Assembly: GCF_001306455.1 (NCBI RefSeq) | Contig: NZ_LGTQ01000009.1 | Coordinates: forward strand, 434,001-498,000 | DNA length: 64,000 nucleotides | Reading direction: 5' to 3' | DNA from: Jiulongibacter sediminis | GTDB taxonomy: Bacteria; Bacteroidota; Bacteroidia; Cytophagales; Spirosomataceae | Shown: piece after piece, positions 1-8,683 of the stretch | Layout of the letters: each line of letters begins with the position of its first letter | Position numbering within the stretch: position 1 is the stretch's first letter | Translations under genes and position numbers: made by a program | Notes under the pieces: generated by a model | What the model was told of the DNA's origin: nothing | Database searches by the model: none | Seen by the model: the letters and a program-made list of their open reading frames with translations, nothing else

Positions 1-567
1 GCCAAGGCGGAAACTCCAGAAGGCTGTAGCTCGCCATTCTCGGATGAGGTGGAGGTAAATATTTACCCGAAACCAGCACCTCCAACGATCACTCAAAATG
101 GACCCTACTCTGTTGGGGTAGTCAATGATGAGGTTTATGAGAGCTATATCTGGAAATTTGAGGGTCAACTGCTCGAAGGTGAGAACTCTGATCAGGTGGC
201 TCCTCCGTCCAATGGATTTTTGAATATAGCAGGGTATGAAAGGCACCAGGCTCCTTTTGCCGCCTTGTGCCTTTCAAATGACTCCGGACTTTTATTCTTT
301 GAGAAGGTTGAGGATGCTCAAGGACTTGTGGTTTATCCTTCCCCACCGGTTGATAATAAGGTCTACCTTACTTCAGATCAGCCTATTGATCTACTTTCGA
401 TAGGTATTTTTGATACTCAGGGGAAAGCGGTGGTAAGATCGCAGCAGATACGTAATGTAAACCTGCCATATGAGTTTGTTTTTGATCAGCAGGTCTTTCA
501 TGGCTTCTATATCATGGTCGTTAATTACGACGGTTTGGAGAAAAGATTCAGGCTGTTTTTTGAGTAG
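1..567 (+). CDS. Secreted protein C-terminal fragment with T9SS sorting domain (5' end outside window)
   Basis: The reading frame is open from the first base, so this is the last 188 codons of a longer gene whose start lies upstream. The first half looks like an Ig/PKD-type module (P-x-P-P-T-I-T pattern, then a W-K-F-E-G core). The last 80 or so residues read VYPSPPVDNKVYL..., then an I-F-D-T-Q-G-K strand and a final basic strand. This matches the type A C-terminal signal used by the type 9 secretion system, which directs export across the outer membrane and attachment to the surface. The function of the missing part is unknown. The last 43 bases overlap the 3' end of the convergent methyltransferase gene. 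Confidence 0.75.
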   Translation, partial: AKAETPEGCSSPFSDEVEVNIYPKPAPPTITQNGPYSVGVVNDEVYESYIWKFEGQLLEGENSDQVAPPSNGFLNIAGYERHQAPFAALCLSNDSGLLFFEKVEDAQGLVVYPSPPVDNKVYLTSDQPIDLLSIGIFDTQGKAVVRSQQIRNVNLPYEFVFDQQVFHGFYIMVVNYDGLEKRFRLFFE

Positions 568-1088
568 TAGTGCCAAATGACAATTCCTGCTGAAACGCTT
601 ACATTGAGTGAGTGTTTGGTCCCAAATTGAGGAATTTCAATGACTCTGTCTGAAGTATCAAGGAATTCCTGGCTTACGCCAAAAACTTCGTTTCCGAATA
701 CAAAAGCGTATTTCCCTTTCTCAAAAGTGACTTCATTCAGCATGACGCTTTGATTGGTTTGTTCGATCGAAACAATTGAAAAGCCTTCGGATTGAAGCTT
801 CTTAATTAACTCTACTTCGGAGTGTATATGTTCAAAGGCCACCGAGTTAGTCGCACCCAGAGCTGTTTTTTCAATTTCTTTGTTCGGCGGAGACCCCGTA
901 ATGCCCACAAGATAAATTTTCTCAATTTTAAAGGCGTCAGCAGTTCTGAAAAATGAACCTACATTCTGCAAACTCCTGATATTATCAAGGACTAAAACCA
1001 CCGGTATTTTTTCTTCTCGCCTGAAAGTTTCAAGGTCAGACCTGTTCAGACCCTCCATACTTGTTTTTGTGATTTGATTAAGTGGCAT
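525..1088 (-). CDS. TrmH/SpoU-family RNA 2'-O-methyltransferase
   Basis: This 187-residue protein has all three motifs of the SpoU (SPOUT) family: NIRSLQNVGSFFRTAD at residues 36-51, FVFGNEVFGV at 129-138, and IPQFGTKHSLNVSVSAGI at 152-169. The last two form the knot that binds S-adenosylmethionine. The family transfers a methyl group to the ribose 2'-OH of tRNA or rRNA. The protein is short and has no N-terminal L30-like substrate-binding domain, so it resembles the small TrmH/TrmL-type members. Which nucleotide it modifies cannot be told from the sequence. The start ATG leaves only 38 bases to the divergent gene at 1127, and the stop lies inside the preceding convergent gene. Confidence 0.9.
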   Translation of the reverse strand: MPLNQITKTSMEGLNRSDLETFRREEKIPVVLVLDNIRSLQNVGSFFRTADAFKIEKIYLVGITGSPPNKEIEKTALGATNSVAFEHIHSEVELIKKLQSEGFSIVSIEQTNQSVMLNEVTFEKGKYAFVFGNEVFGVSQEFLDTSDRVIEIPQFGTKHSLNVSVSAGIVIWHYYSKNSLNLFSKPS

Positions 1089-1126
1089 AATTCTTGGGTA
1101 TGAATTAATGGAATTGATAAATACTT

Positions 1127-2443
1127 ATGCGAGTACTAAGAATTTTAACAGCTTTCCTATTCTTGTCTCTTACCACAATAGCTCAAAAAAGCCCGGTAGG
1201 AGGGACCAATGGAACTTCAGATGCACTTGGCACAGCTGCCGAATTGCAAATATCTGAAATTATTGACGGACCAGACTGTGTTCAGCGATCATCTAATTCG
1301 GTTATTGTAATTAATACACTGGTGAAAGGTACCACCGCAGGCTGTCTTGAAGTTCAGGCTACAGATAATATTGATTTGGAAGACTTTTTTGACTCAGAAA
1401 ACGGAAGCAGTTTTGATGCCCGTATCGTTGCCCAGTTGCCCCAGCCTGATCCTAATCCCAATCCCAACCCGGATCCTAATCCCAATCCAGACCCCAATCC
1501 AACCCCCGATCCTGATCCGACACCAACAGGTGAGAAAGTTTGTGAAAACCTCGCGAATCATGGACCGGCAAATCCACATTTATACGGACATACTTCTTCA
1601 AATTCATTTGTTGGAAATCTTATTGCTATTTACGCTCCGGAGTATCGAATTGAGGGATTAACGGACTGGAAAGTAATGAGCTCAGCCGGAGCCGTTAAAC
1701 CGGGTTCTGCTGAGAAGCTGTTTTATTTTCAGGAACCCTCAGATGGAGGTTCGCGTAATATTATTCTTAGAACTAAGGCTGGCTGTCAGGAATTCAGAGA
1801 TGTAAGAAATCAGCAGGTGCTGGCTGAAACGCTTGAGGAAGAAACTGGATTCTCTACTCCATCGATGGGAAATACTCAACCAGCGGCTATCGATGTTAAC
1901 TTTATGGTGAATTCAGAGCTTGAGCATAGGGGCTTTTACGATGCTATTCCGGTGTATAACTTGTTTACAGATAGAGTGGTAAATAATTTATCTCTCCGTG
2001 TTGACGGTAGCCAATATTCTCAGTTCCAACTGTACACCTATGATTTGTTTTCCTTCAGATCTAATCCTGACAAAATGGACACTCCTGCCTTGTTTCCTGC
2101 AAGGAAAGATTTCGTCTTAGATGTGTCAAATGATGGGTGGAAGACTGCCGCACGATATAATGTTTACAGAAATTATCAGGGAGGACACTGGTCTACTGTT
2201 ACCACGATGACCCGACATGACAAAAGGGTATCTGTAACCGTGCAAGGTATTAACTGGGACATGGACCAAAGGCTCGTAAATGTTAACTCAGGCCAGGTTT
2301 ATTACAATATCCCTGAATTTGGTAATGTCTTCGATTTAGGGCCATTGAATGATGGTACTTATCATTTCAGAATTGAAACATACACGGGTGTTGTAATTAA
2401 CGACCGGGTAATTGTTAAAGTAAAGCAGCCTTTGTTCAATTAA
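1127..2443 (+). CDS. Secreted protein of unknown function with Pro-Asn/Asp repeat linker
   Basis: Residues 1-20 form a signal peptide (MRVLRILTAFLFLSLTTIAQ), so the protein is exported. Residues 105-134 are an almost perfect alternation of proline with Asn or Asp, which looks like a rigid extended linker between a short N-terminal region and a C-terminal domain of about 300 residues. I do not recognise the C-terminal domain. It is rich in aromatic residues and beta strands (for example YNVYRNYQGGHWSTVTTM), as in carbohydrate-binding or surface proteins, but this is only a resemblance. No T9SS sorting domain is evident. It converges on, and overlaps by 4 bases, the GH16 glucanase gene; a shared role in beta-glucan use is possible but unproven. 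Confidence 0.75.
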   Translation: MRVLRILTAFLFLSLTTIAQKSPVGGTNGTSDALGTAAELQISEIIDGPDCVQRSSNSVIVINTLVKGTTAGCLEVQATDNIDLEDFFDSENGSSFDARIVAQLPQPDPNPNPNPDPNPNPDPNPTPDPDPTPTGEKVCENLANHGPANPHLYGHTSSNSFVGNLIAIYAPEYRIEGLTDWKVMSSAGAVKPGSAEKLFYFQEPSDGGSRNIILRTKAGCQEFRDVRNQQVLAETLEEETGFSTPSMGNTQPAAIDVNFMVNSELEHRGFYDAIPVYNLFTDRVVNNLSLRVDGSQYSQFQLYTYDLFSFRSNPDKMDTPALFPARKDFVLDVSNDGWKTAARYNVYRNYQGGHWSTVTTMTRHDKRVSVTVQGINWDMDQRLVNVNSGQVYYNIPEFGNVFDLGPLNDGTYHFRIETYTGVVINDRVIVKVKQPLFN

Positions 2444-3291
2444 GGGTTAGTCTCTTCCAATTCGTAATACCGGACGTAGTCAATCTCCATTTTCTGAGGA
2501 AATATGTTTTCGTCTACACCTTTCTGACCTCCCCAGTTTCCTCCTACGGCGATATTGAGTAAGAGGTATTGAGGTTTGTCAAAAGGCCATTCGGCCCAAC
2601 CAAACTTTTCTTCTTTCTTTAACTCAAAGTGCATTTGATCATCAATAAAGAATTGGATCAGGTTTGGATACCAGTCCATACGGTAAAGGTGAAAGTCATC
2701 AGAGGCCTTATCTACGATTCGATTATTGCCTCTGTTAGTTCCAATGACATGATTAAACGCTTTAGTGTGAATATTTGAATGAACTCTGTTCTGATCATAT
2801 CCCACATGCTCCATGATATCGAGCTCACCGTTATCAGGCCAATAGTTATTTCCATAATTGTTTTCAGTAGCTAAAGTCCATATTGCAGGCCAGGTGCCCC
2901 TTCCTTCGGGTAGCTTCGCTTTGACTTCAATCCGACCGTAAAGAAAATCTCTTTTATTTTTTGTGACCAATCTTGCTGAGGTGTAGGTTGGTTCTGTTTC
3001 ATTTTTTAAAACCTCAATAATTAGAAAACCATCTTCTACACGGGCATTTTGAATATTGTCTGTATAGGTTTGAAGTTCATTATTTCCCCAGCCTCCGCCA
3101 CCGAGGTCGTAGCCCCAGATATTCCTGTCGGGCCGGCCTGAAGTATTGAATTCGTCAGCCCATTTTGTTTTTTCGCTAAACGTATATTCCGATATGTTTT
3201 TTTGCGGATTTTGAGAAAATCCGGCAAGGCTGAAACAAAGAATTAGGGAGAGAGAAGAATAAATTATTCGTTTTATATGAATGTACTTCAT
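2440..3291 (-). CDS. Glycoside hydrolase family 16 endo-beta-glucanase (laminarinase-like)
   Basis: After a signal peptide (about residues 1-26) the protein is a single GH16 domain. The catalytic motif E-x-D-x-x-E is intact in GELDIMEHVG (residues 155-164): E156 is the expected nucleophile and E161 the acid/base. Other family hallmarks are WADEFN near 44-49, the NELQTYT segment at 71-77 and TWPAIWTL at 133-140. This subtype cleaves beta-1,3 or mixed beta-1,3/1,4-glucans such as laminarin, releasing oligosaccharides outside the inner membrane. At 283 residues it is a stand-alone catalytic domain without binding modules or a sorting domain. Exact linkage specificity cannot be read from the sequence. 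A candidate -7 promoter element lies just upstream. Confidence 0.93.
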   Translation of the reverse strand: MKYIHIKRIIYSSLSLILCFSLAGFSQNPQKNISEYTFSEKTKWADEFNTSGRPDRNIWGYDLGGGGWGNNELQTYTDNIQNARVEDGFLIIEVLKNETEPTYTSARLVTKNKRDFLYGRIEVKAKLPEGRGTWPAIWTLATENNYGNNYWPDNGELDIMEHVGYDQNRVHSNIHTKAFNHVIGTNRGNNRIVDKASDDFHLYRMDWYPNLIQFFIDDQMHFELKKEEKFGWAEWPFDKPQYLLLNIAVGGNWGGQKGVDENIFPQKMEIDYVRYYELEETNP

Positions 3292-3328
3292 TAATGAAAT
3301 AGTTAGTTTCGGACATAGAAATGTTTAT

Positions 3329-3336
3329 CAAATATA
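3329..3336 (-). promoter_or_regulatory. Candidate -7 element for the GH16 gene
   Basis: On the minus strand this reads TATATTTG, a match to the Bacteroidota -7 consensus TAnnTTTG, about 38 bases upstream of the GH16 start codon. No TTTG was found at the expected -33 distance, so only half of the promoter is supported. Confidence 0.35.
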
Positions 3337-3386
3337 GAATTGCTTCTTTAAAACAGCGAGCTGAAATTCTAGATATACTATGATCC

Positions 3387-5057
3387 ATGAACTTTAAACT
3401 GCTTGTTAGATTCGCTTTCTTTTTCAGTATTGCACTCAATATCAGTGCTCAGGGATATCACTCGATCTTAATTACAGAGATTTTCGCGGATCCTACTCCA
3501 TCAAGAGGCTTACCGGATAAAGAGTTTATTGAACTTTATAATAACTCCAATTCTGTCGTTTCTCTTAAAGGTTTTGAGCTTCATTATAATACGTCACAGG
3601 TTACTTTGCCTGATTTTGAGTTACAGCCGGGTGCCTATGTAATTGCGGCAAGATTTAATAATGCTGAACTTTTTGAGCCCTACGGAGATGTTATTTCTCT
3701 TTCTCAGTTCAGTTTGCTGAATTCCGGCACCACTTTGACACTGTATAATGCCGACGGTCAATTGGTTTTTGAGGTCGCCTATTCTTCTGACTGGTACTCT
3801 CCCGGTCGCGATCAGGGATATTCTCTGGAGATGATTGATTTAAATTATGCTTGCAAGGATTTTGAAAACTGGACTTCCAGCCTTTCCGAACTTGGAGCAA
3901 CTCCCGGGGAGGCTAATGCATCGGCTAACTCAATTGTCGATACCGAGCCTCCGAAATTGTTGAGCTACAGTTCTGAAGACAATTTGGTTTACCAATTGAT
4001 CTTTTCAGAAAATATTAATGAATCAGTGGGGGATTTGGTCGTTGTTCTGGAACCGGGCGTTATCAATATTGCAGAATTTAGGATTGTTGAAGGGAACAGG
4101 CTCATTGTAGAGCTAGAGAGCGAAATTACTTCCGGCGATTCTTTCACGCTCACTATTGATGGAGTGGCAGATTGTACAGGGAATTCAGCCGACATTCTTG
4201 AGTTGGAGTTGAGTAACATACGGAAAGCCGAGCCGGGTGACCTGCTTTTATCGGAAGTGCTGTTCAATCCGCGACCAGGCGGTTCTGACTTTGTTGAAAT
4301 TGTGAACATTTCAGATCAGAAGTTAAGTTTAAGAGAACTGGGCTTCAGCAGAAAAAATACCATAGGAGAAATTGAGGAACCGGATCTTATTGGTAATAAT
4401 ATCATTATAGAACCGGGTCAATATTTATGTTTTACAGAAGATAAGCAAGCTCAGGTAATCAATTATCCTAAAGCGGTAGAAAGTAATATTATTGAAATAG
4501 CAAGCTTACCATCTTATACGAATGAGACAGGCGAAGTGCTCTTGATAGACTCTGATTACAGAATTTTTGATTCTTTCGAATATCATGAAGATATGCACCA
4601 TGTATCCATTGATGATCCGGACGGAGTTTCTTTGGAACGCGTTATTCAAAATAATTCTGCGGTAAACACTTTTTGGCAATCTGCCTCCGCTTCTGAAAAT
4701 TATGCTACCCCTGGGTATGGGGCAGTACCTGCCAATGTTGATGACAGGTTCCGTTTAGTATTGAGCCCGGAAGTCTTTACTCCGGATAATGATGGAATAG
4801 ATGAAGAAACGACTATTTCAATAAATGCTCAGGATGGTGGGGTTTTAGATATATCAATTTTTGATATCAATGGTGTTTTGGTAAAAACTATCTCAAAAAA
4901 CCAGTATACTAATCGATTTTTTACCACACAATGGGATGGTTCTGATGCTACAGGAGAGAATCTTTCAATGGGATATTATATTGTTGTGGCACAGTATATT
5001 ACTGACGGTGACGTTCTCTCTCAACGGGCTAAAATTCTTCTTGCCAAGGCTAGATAA
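3387..5057 (+). CDS. Secreted lamin-tail-domain protein with FlgD-like T9SS C-terminus
   Basis: Signal peptide at residues 1-21, followed by two lamin tail domains: one at about 22-120 (ILITEIFADPTPSRGLPDKE and the F-I-E-L-Y-N motif) and one at about 280-400 (LLLSEVLFNPRPGGSDFVEI). Between them, at about 186-275, is an Ig-like module of the bacterial type that begins with D-T-E-P-P-K. The last 100 residues start with SPEVFTPDNDGIDEET and continue with a FlgD-like Ig fold (I-F-D-I-N-G-V-L-V, then WDGSDATGENLSMGYYIV), the usual look of a T9SS-exported C-terminus. Such proteins are surface or secreted; their ligands are generally unknown and no enzymatic motif is visible. The gene stands alone between GH16 and the SusC leader. 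Confidence 0.85.
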   Translation: MNFKLLVRFAFFFSIALNISAQGYHSILITEIFADPTPSRGLPDKEFIELYNNSNSVVSLKGFELHYNTSQVTLPDFELQPGAYVIAARFNNAELFEPYGDVISLSQFSLLNSGTTLTLYNADGQLVFEVAYSSDWYSPGRDQGYSLEMIDLNYACKDFENWTSSLSELGATPGEANASANSIVDTEPPKLLSYSSEDNLVYQLIFSENINESVGDLVVVLEPGVINIAEFRIVEGNRLIVELESEITSGDSFTLTIDGVADCTGNSADILELELSNIRKAEPGDLLLSEVLFNPRPGGSDFVEIVNISDQKLSLRELGFSRKNTIGEIEEPDLIGNNIIIEPGQYLCFTEDKQAQVINYPKAVESNIIEIASLPSYTNETGEVLLIDSDYRIFDSFEYHEDMHHVSIDDPDGVSLERVIQNNSAVNTFWQSASASENYATPGYGAVPANVDDRFRLVLSPEVFTPDNDGIDEETTISINAQDGGVLDISIFDINGVLVKTISKNQYTNRFFTTQWDGSDATGENLSMGYYIVVAQYITDGDVLSQRAKILLAKAR

Positions 5058-5468
5058 ACAAAATACTCCACCGTTAAATCATATTTTAAGTGCAATTATT
5101 TGACGTAAAAATGCAATAGTCTTAGATTTGTGATTGTGTATTAACAGGGTATCTGGAAACATTAATCTTCGGTGTTTGACTTGCTGTGCACTTAAAACCT
5201 AAACCTTAACTTATTTCTTCAGATTATGTTTATGAAACATTCATTTCTGACTACGAGCGGGGCTATTATGGGTTCAAACGGTGAAATATGTCTGTCCGAC
5301 ACTTATTTTTAAAAAACTTTAACATTATAGTATTTTTTATAGAAGATATTGTTTTTATTTGCCCCCTAATTCATCAAAGTGGTATTGTTTTGTGATGAAA
5401 TAGTACCAAACGGAGATGGGTTAAGGACTATCTATTTTTTATTTAAAACCATTTTAACCTTTTATTTT
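5058..5468 (+). other. Long intergenic leader upstream of the SusC gene
   Basis: This 411-base gap holds one clear promoter (5099-5130) near its 5' end and no convincing gene. If transcription begins near 5137, the SusC messenger has a leader of about 330 bases, AT-rich in its second half with several T runs. I found no strong terminator or known riboswitch in it. Such a long leader could carry post-transcriptional control, but nothing specific is visible. Confidence 0.5.
5099..5130 (+). promoter_or_regulatory. Bacteroidota-type promoter of the SusC/SusD operon
   Basis: TTTG at 5099-5102 and TAGATTTG at 5123-5130 are separated by 20 bases. Both match the Bacteroidota housekeeping promoter consensus (TTTG at -33, TAnnTTTG at -7, spacing about 19-20). 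It faces the SusC gene, and the start of transcription is predicted near 5137. Confidence 0.6.
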
Positions 5469-8400
5469 ATGAAAGTTAAGCTTTATCTAAGGTACTTTCT
5501 TTTGGTTACCATGGGTGTTGCAGTTACATTAAGTAGTGCATTCGCTCAGGGTAGAAAAGTAAGTGGAAAGGTTGTCGGCTCTGACGACAATTTGGGTATT
5601 CCGGGAGCTTCGGTAGTTATTCAAGGTACTTCTACAGGTACAACTACTGATGTTGACGGTAACTACTCTATTGACGTAAGAGGCAACAACGATGTGTTGG
5701 TTGTGAGTTTCGTGGGTTACAACACGCAAACCGTAACTGTTGGAAACCAGTCAGTGATTAACTTCACTCTAGAAACTGACGTTAACTCACTAGAGGAAAT
5801 CGTAGTAACTGGTTACCAGCAAATTCGTAAAAAAGACATTACTGGTGCGGTAACGGTAGTAGATGCCGAAGAATTGACAGCCGTAAAGTCTTCTTCTTTT
5901 ATTCAAAACCTTGCAGGTAGAGCCTCAGGTTTGAATGTTTCTACATCAGGTAAGCCTGGTGATGCTACGAACATTCGTATTCGTGGTATTTCGTCATTTA
6001 CTTCAAATGACCCTCTGTATATAATTGATGGTGTACCAACCGTTGACAAATACCAGAACACCATCAATCCGAATGACATTGAGTCTATTCAGGTGCTGAA
6101 AGATGCTTCTGCTGCTTCTATCTATGGTTCTCGTGCATCTAATGGTGTAATCGTTATCACAACGAAGTCAGGTAAGGCGGGTAAAGCTAAATTGACATAT
6201 AACGGTTCAGTAGGTTTTGCAAATCCTGTGAAAGGATATGATGAGGTCTTAAACCAATCTTCTCAGTATTATGCTGATGCAGTAAGATTGAAGTTGGGTT
6301 CTGATACTCCGGCTTGGTTTGCTACTCCAGGTACTCTACCGCGTTACGTACATGATGCCAACAACATTTATGGTAATGTTGATCCAGGTGAATTTGATCC
6401 GATCAATAACATTGTAACTGAAACGAATCAGGTAGGTACTAACTGGTGGGATGAAATCACCAGAACGGCTCAGATTAACGATCATAACCTGAATGTATCA
6501 GGTGGTAATGACGTTGCTACTTATAATGTTTCTGGTTCATACCTGAATCAGGAAGGTATCATGAACTTTACTCAGTTTAACAGAGCTACTTTAAGAGCGA
6601 ACTCTACATTCAAAGTTGGTAAGAGATTGACAGTAGGTGAGAACCTAATGTTTGCTAACAACTGGAGTGTTCTTGACGGTGGTCAGAACAGTGAGTTTAG
6701 TATCATGGGTCAGGTAATCAAGGCAACTCCTGTAGTACCTGTTGAAAACATCAATGGTGGCCCTGGTGGACACGTAGCAGCTACAACTGGTAACTTTACT
6801 AACCCTACTCAGGTTTTGATTGATGGTAGCAACAATACCAATACAACAAGAAGAGTATTGGGTAACTTCTTTGCTGAACTTCAGATTGTTGAGGGCTTGA
6901 AATTCAGAACCAATTTTGGTGCTGACTTTGGCCAGAACTGGGGACGTAGCTTTACTTACGAGCAGCCATATCGTGCTGAAGGACCTAAAACACCTGCTTC
7001 CAGAATCTTTAATGAGAGATGGGATCAGTCTACAAACTGGAACATTACTAACACGTTCTTGTATAACAACACGTTTGGTAAGCACCAGGTTAGTGGTTTG
7101 GCAGGTCAGGAAGCTATTTCTAACAAGTACAGACAGGTATTCGGTCAGTTAGCTGGATATTTCACTACTGATGTTAATGCTTGGTACTTGAATACTGCTT
7201 TGGGTGATCCTGCTTCAAGATCGGTTAGCTCATTCGGAAACGAGGCTAAATTAGCTTCATACTTCGGTAAAGTGGATTATACTTTTGATGATAAGTACCT
7301 GATCTCGGCTACAGTACGTAGAGATGGTTCATCTAAGTTTACTCCTGAAAAAAGATATGGTATTTTCCCTGCGGTATCCGTTGGTTGGAGATTATCTCAG
7401 GAGTCTTTCATGCAGGATCTTACCTGGCTGTCTGACTTCAAACTTAGAGCATCATATGGTGAGCTAGGAAACCAGCAGATCAGAGATTACAACTTTGCCT
7501 CTATTTATGGTGGTGCTGTTGGTACTACATTCTACGATATCAATGGTACAAACTCTGGTGCTGCTACTGGTTATGCTCAGACTTCATTTGGTAACCCGAA
7601 TACAACATGGGAGACTTCAAAAACAAGAAACATTGGTTTTGATGCCGGTTTATTCAACAACTCGATCAACGTAGTTCTTGATGTTTATTCAAGAAGTACT
7701 TCAGATCTATTGTTTAACCCTGCACTACCTGGAACTGCTGGTGCTGCATCTCCTCCGTTTGTAAACGTAGGTTCGATGTTGAACAAAGGATTTGACCTTT
7801 CTGCAAACTGGCGTAAGAGCCTTAGCAATGACTTCGGAATCAACCTTGGTTTGAACTTGAGCCATTACAAGAATACTATCGAGAGAGTATCTGGAGATCA
7901 GGATTTCTTCTATCCGGATGGAACTTCTCTTAACAGCCGTATTCCTAACTCTGGTATCTCTGTTCGTAACGAGGTTGGTCACTCTATCTCTTCATTCTAC
8001 GGATACGTGGTTGACGGTCTGATCACTAACGAAGCTGAACTGGCTACGCACACTGGTACTGGTGGATCTGCCATCGGTGGTCTGAAGTTCAGAGATGTTA
8101 ATGGAGACGGTGAAGTAACTGGTGCTGATGTGGATTTCATCGGTAATCCTCACCCGAAATTGACTGGTGGTTTGAACATCGGATTGAACTACAAGAACTT
8201 TGATCTGACTTCATTCTGGTTTGGTTCTTACGGTAACGATATCTTCACTGGTTACTGGATTCAGTCTTATTTCATGAACTTCAATGCCAACGTATTGAAC
8301 AACATTCTTGAAAATCAAGGCAAAATAGTAGACGGTAAAGCTTGGCCTGCTATCAATGGTCAGGACAGATCGTCTCCTGCAGTATCTAGCTTCTATGTTC

Positions 8401-8663
8401 AGGATGGTTCTTACCTGAGAATGACAAACCTTCAGTTGGCTTATAACCTTCCTGCTTCTATCAGCAGCAAGATTGGAGCTTCTAACGCCAGATTGTACGT
8501 TCAAGGTCAAAACTTGATTACTTTGACTAACTACTTTGGTACTGACCCTAATATTTCTAATGCAAATATTGGTGGTGGCGTAAACGATGGTGGTATGGGT
8601 ATTGACAACGGTAACTACCCGGCTAATAAGCAGTGGAACTTGGGTATTAGCTTAGAATTTTAA
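5469..8663 (+). CDS. SusC/RagA-family TonB-linked outer membrane transporter
   Basis: This 1064-residue protein imports large ligands, usually glycans or peptides, across the outer membrane using TonB energy, with the SusD-like lipoprotein as lid. Order: signal peptide (about 1-26), a carboxypeptidase-regulatory-like beta-sandwich (about 29-113, containing SGKVVGSDDNLGIPGASVVI), the EEIVVTGYQ segment that starts the plug, a plug with RIRGISSFTSNDPLYIIDGV and ASAASIYGSRASNGVI, then a beta-barrel ending in aromatic F (LGISLEF). The chosen ATG begins a clean signal peptide; an in-frame start 90 bases upstream would add a non-signal extension. Codons favour C-ending Asn, Tyr and Phe codons more than neighbouring genes, suggesting high expression. 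There is no N-terminal STN domain and no anti-sigma gene nearby. Ligand unknown. Confidence 0.96.
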   Translation: MKVKLYLRYFLLVTMGVAVTLSSAFAQGRKVSGKVVGSDDNLGIPGASVVIQGTSTGTTTDVDGNYSIDVRGNNDVLVVSFVGYNTQTVTVGNQSVINFTLETDVNSLEEIVVTGYQQIRKKDITGAVTVVDAEELTAVKSSSFIQNLAGRASGLNVSTSGKPGDATNIRIRGISSFTSNDPLYIIDGVPTVDKYQNTINPNDIESIQVLKDASAASIYGSRASNGVIVITTKSGKAGKAKLTYNGSVGFANPVKGYDEVLNQSSQYYADAVRLKLGSDTPAWFATPGTLPRYVHDANNIYGNVDPGEFDPINNIVTETNQVGTNWWDEITRTAQINDHNLNVSGGNDVATYNVSGSYLNQEGIMNFTQFNRATLRANSTFKVGKRLTVGENLMFANNWSVLDGGQNSEFSIMGQVIKATPVVPVENINGGPGGHVAATTGNFTNPTQVLIDGSNNTNTTRRVLGNFFAELQIVEGLKFRTNFGADFGQNWGRSFTYEQPYRAEGPKTPASRIFNERWDQSTNWNITNTFLYNNTFGKHQVSGLAGQEAISNKYRQVFGQLAGYFTTDVNAWYLNTALGDPASRSVSSFGNEAKLASYFGKVDYTFDDKYLISATVRRDGSSKFTPEKRYGIFPAVSVGWRLSQESFMQDLTWLSDFKLRASYGELGNQQIRDYNFASIYGGAVGTTFYDINGTNSGAATGYAQTSFGNPNTTWETSKTRNIGFDAGLFNNSINVVLDVYSRSTSDLLFNPALPGTAGAASPPFVNVGSMLNKGFDLSANWRKSLSNDFGINLGLNLSHYKNTIERVSGDQDFFYPDGTSLNSRIPNSGISVRNEVGHSISSFYGYVVDGLITNEAELATHTGTGGSAIGGLKFRDVNGDGEVTGADVDFIGNPHPKLTGGLNIGLNYKNFDLTSFWFGSYGNDIFTGYWIQSYFMNFNANVLNNILENQGKIVDGKAWPAINGQDRSSPAVSSFYVQDGSYLRMTNLQLAYNLPASISSKIGASNARLYVQGQNLITLTNYFGTDPNISNANIGGGVNDGGMGIDNGNYPANKQWNLGISLEF

Positions 8664-8683
8664 TTAATAATTATTAATACGAT

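Noticed and set aside
5379-5468. Upstream in-frame extension of SusC
   Set aside because: It would place 30 non-signal residues before a clear signal peptide at 5469.
6645-7085. 146-codon open frame antisense to SusC
   Set aside because: Composition mirrors the dense SusC codons; no signal peptide, motif or promoter, and the plus strand is certain.
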